This document shows, piece after piece, positions 11,278 through 11,957 of a stretch of DNA of 11,957 nucleotides. Position numbers and translations under genes: made by a program. The first letter of the stretch is position 1, and every line of letters begins with the position of its first letter. The notes under the pieces are model-generated. The model searched no databases, was not told the DNA's origin, and saw only the letters and a list, made by a program, of their open reading frames with translations. This DNA comes from an uncultured Oscillospiraceae bacterium (GTDB lineage Bacteria; Bacillota_A; Clostridia; Oscillospirales; Oscillospiraceae): assembly GCA_947631215.1 (NCBI GenBank), contig CANRKN010000061.1, positions 1-11,957 of the forward strand, written 5' to 3'.

Positions 11278-11957
11278 ATGAATATCATCATCGTGGGCGC
11301 CGGCAAGATCGGTTTCACCCTGACCCAGTATCTGACCCGGGAGGGCCATGACGTGACGGTCATCGACCGCAAGGCGGAGCGCGTCGGCCTGGTGAACACC
11401 ACCCTGGACGCCATCACCATCACCGGCAGCGTGGACCTGGAGCTGCTGCGCCTGGCGGGCGCGGCCTCGGCGGACCTGCTCATCGCCGCCACCAATTCGG
11501 ATGAGTCCAATATCCTGTGCTGCATGATGGCCCGGAAGCTGGGCGTGAAGCACACCATCGCCCGGGTGCGCCGGCGGGAGCACTTCGAGGCGGTCATGTT
11601 CCTGCGGGAGGAGCTGGGCCTGTCCATGACCATCAACCCGGAGCAGGATACCGCCCGGGAGATCAGCCGCGTGCTGCGCTTCCCCTCCGCCGCCAAGGTG
11701 GAGCCCTTCGCCAAGGGCCAGGCGGAGCTGGTGGAGTTCAAGCTCATGGAGGACAACCCCCTGTGCGGGATGGAGCTCAAAAACTTCCACGGCCGGTTTG
11801 ACCGCGGCACCCTTATCTGCGCCGTGCGCCGGGGGGAGGACGTGATCATTCCCGGCGGCGACTTCGTATTCAAGGCCGGCGACAGTGTGAACGTGGTGGG
11901 CGCGCCCCGGGAGATCCACGCCTTCTTCAAGGCCATGGCCATCTTCAAAAAGGGCGC
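11278..11957 (+). CDS. trkA: TrkA, NAD(H)-binding regulatory subunit of potassium uptake (3' partial)
   Basis: Peripheral cytoplasmic protein that binds NAD(H)/nucleotides and gates the membrane K+ transporter TrkH/TrkG (or KtrB). The 226 visible codons start MNIIIVGAGKIGFTLTQYL, the RCK_N Rossmann motif GAGKIG (7-12), with the ribose-binding acidic residue in VTVIDRK (Asp30) and ITGSVDLELLRLAG (48-61). ADLLIAATNSDESNILCC follows. A TrkA_C domain covers about 140-220 (PFAKGQAELVEFKLMEDNPL, then VIIPGGDFVFKAGDSVNVVG). The frame is open to the window edge. Clostridial proteins are either about 220 aa (KtrA-like) or about 450 aa with a second RCK pair (TrkA). FFKAMAIFKKG at the edge is the usual link into the second RCK_N, which favours the long form. 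A GGGAGGG ribosome binding site precedes the ATG. Confidence 0.92.
   Translation, partial: MNIIIVGAGKIGFTLTQYLTREGHDVTVIDRKAERVGLVNTTLDAITITGSVDLELLRLAGAASADLLIAATNSDESNILCCMMARKLGVKHTIARVRRREHFEAVMFLREELGLSMTINPEQDTAREISRVLRFPSAAKVEPFAKGQAELVEFKLMEDNPLCGMELKNFHGRFDRGTLICAVRRGEDVIIPGGDFVFKAGDSVNVVGAPREIHAFFKAMAIFKKG

Noticed and set aside
11122..11919. Upstream extension of the foldase frame to 710 codons
   Set aside because: The extension runs antisense through trkA and across both promoters. The start at 11121 has a ribosome binding site and gives an immediate lipoprotein signal peptide.
1..11957. CRISPR arrays, tRNA/rRNA genes, riboswitches, transposases, phage genes
   Set aside because: I looked for regular spaced repeats, cloverleaf-like arms, leader-type conserved folds and recombinase motifs and saw none that held up; only the dispersed repeat pair hints at mobility.

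Overview
This is a high-GC, densely coding stretch of a spore-forming Firmicute. The best fit is a gut Clostridia/Oscillospiraceae-type bacterium (Flavonifractor, Oscillibacter and similar). Three things point there: strong AGGAGG ribosome binding sites with sigma-A promoters (17-bp spacers), a dipicolinate synthase gene pair (a sporulation marker), and two copies of a dispersed repeat with core CCCTTTGCACAAGGG. The repeat's link to that group comes from memory, not from a search.

Layout, left to right. (1) 2-1156 (+): M20 metallo-amidohydrolase, its first few residues cut by the window edge. (2) 1237-1892 (-): DinJ/RelB antitoxin and YafQ-type toxin, overlapping by 4 bp, behind a clear promoter with 9-bp direct repeats. 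The toxin's C-terminus is abnormal and lacks the family's terminal catalytic His. (3) 2092-3063 (+): XRE-type HTH protein fused to six predicted membrane helices. It converges on 3150-4541 (-), a CPA2-type cation/proton antiporter, with a shared bidirectional terminator between them. (4) 4723-5184 (-): YhcH/YjgK/YiaL-family sugar-processing protein, and 5255-6373 (-): DUF1015 protein. Each has its own promoter. (5) 6507-7683 (+): dpaA and dpaB (spoVFA/spoVFB), overlapping, then a terminator. They diverge from DUF1015 so tightly that the DUF1015 -35 box touches the dpaA ribosome binding site. (6) 7889-9721 (+): membrane-anchored protein with SH3-like domains and a DUF4015 glycoside-hydrolase-like domain. 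It converges on 9787-11121 (-), a lipoprotein with a parvulin-type foldase domain. (7) 11278 to the right edge (+): trkA, the NAD-binding potassium-uptake regulator, open at the window end. It diverges from the foldase gene through back-to-back promoters.

Most genes are single transcription units with their own promoter and terminator. The real operons are the toxin-antitoxin pair and dpaAB. Themes are cell-envelope work (DUF4015 protein, foldase lipoprotein), monovalent-cation homeostasis (antiporter, TrkA) and sporulation (dpaAB). I found no convincing new multi-gene system, CRISPR array, RNA gene or intact mobile element. The points most worth a second look are the altered toxin C-terminus with its internal hairpin, the unusually short DpaA, the membrane-fused HTH regulator, the dispersed repeats, and several promoters carrying symmetric or repeated operator-like sequences.
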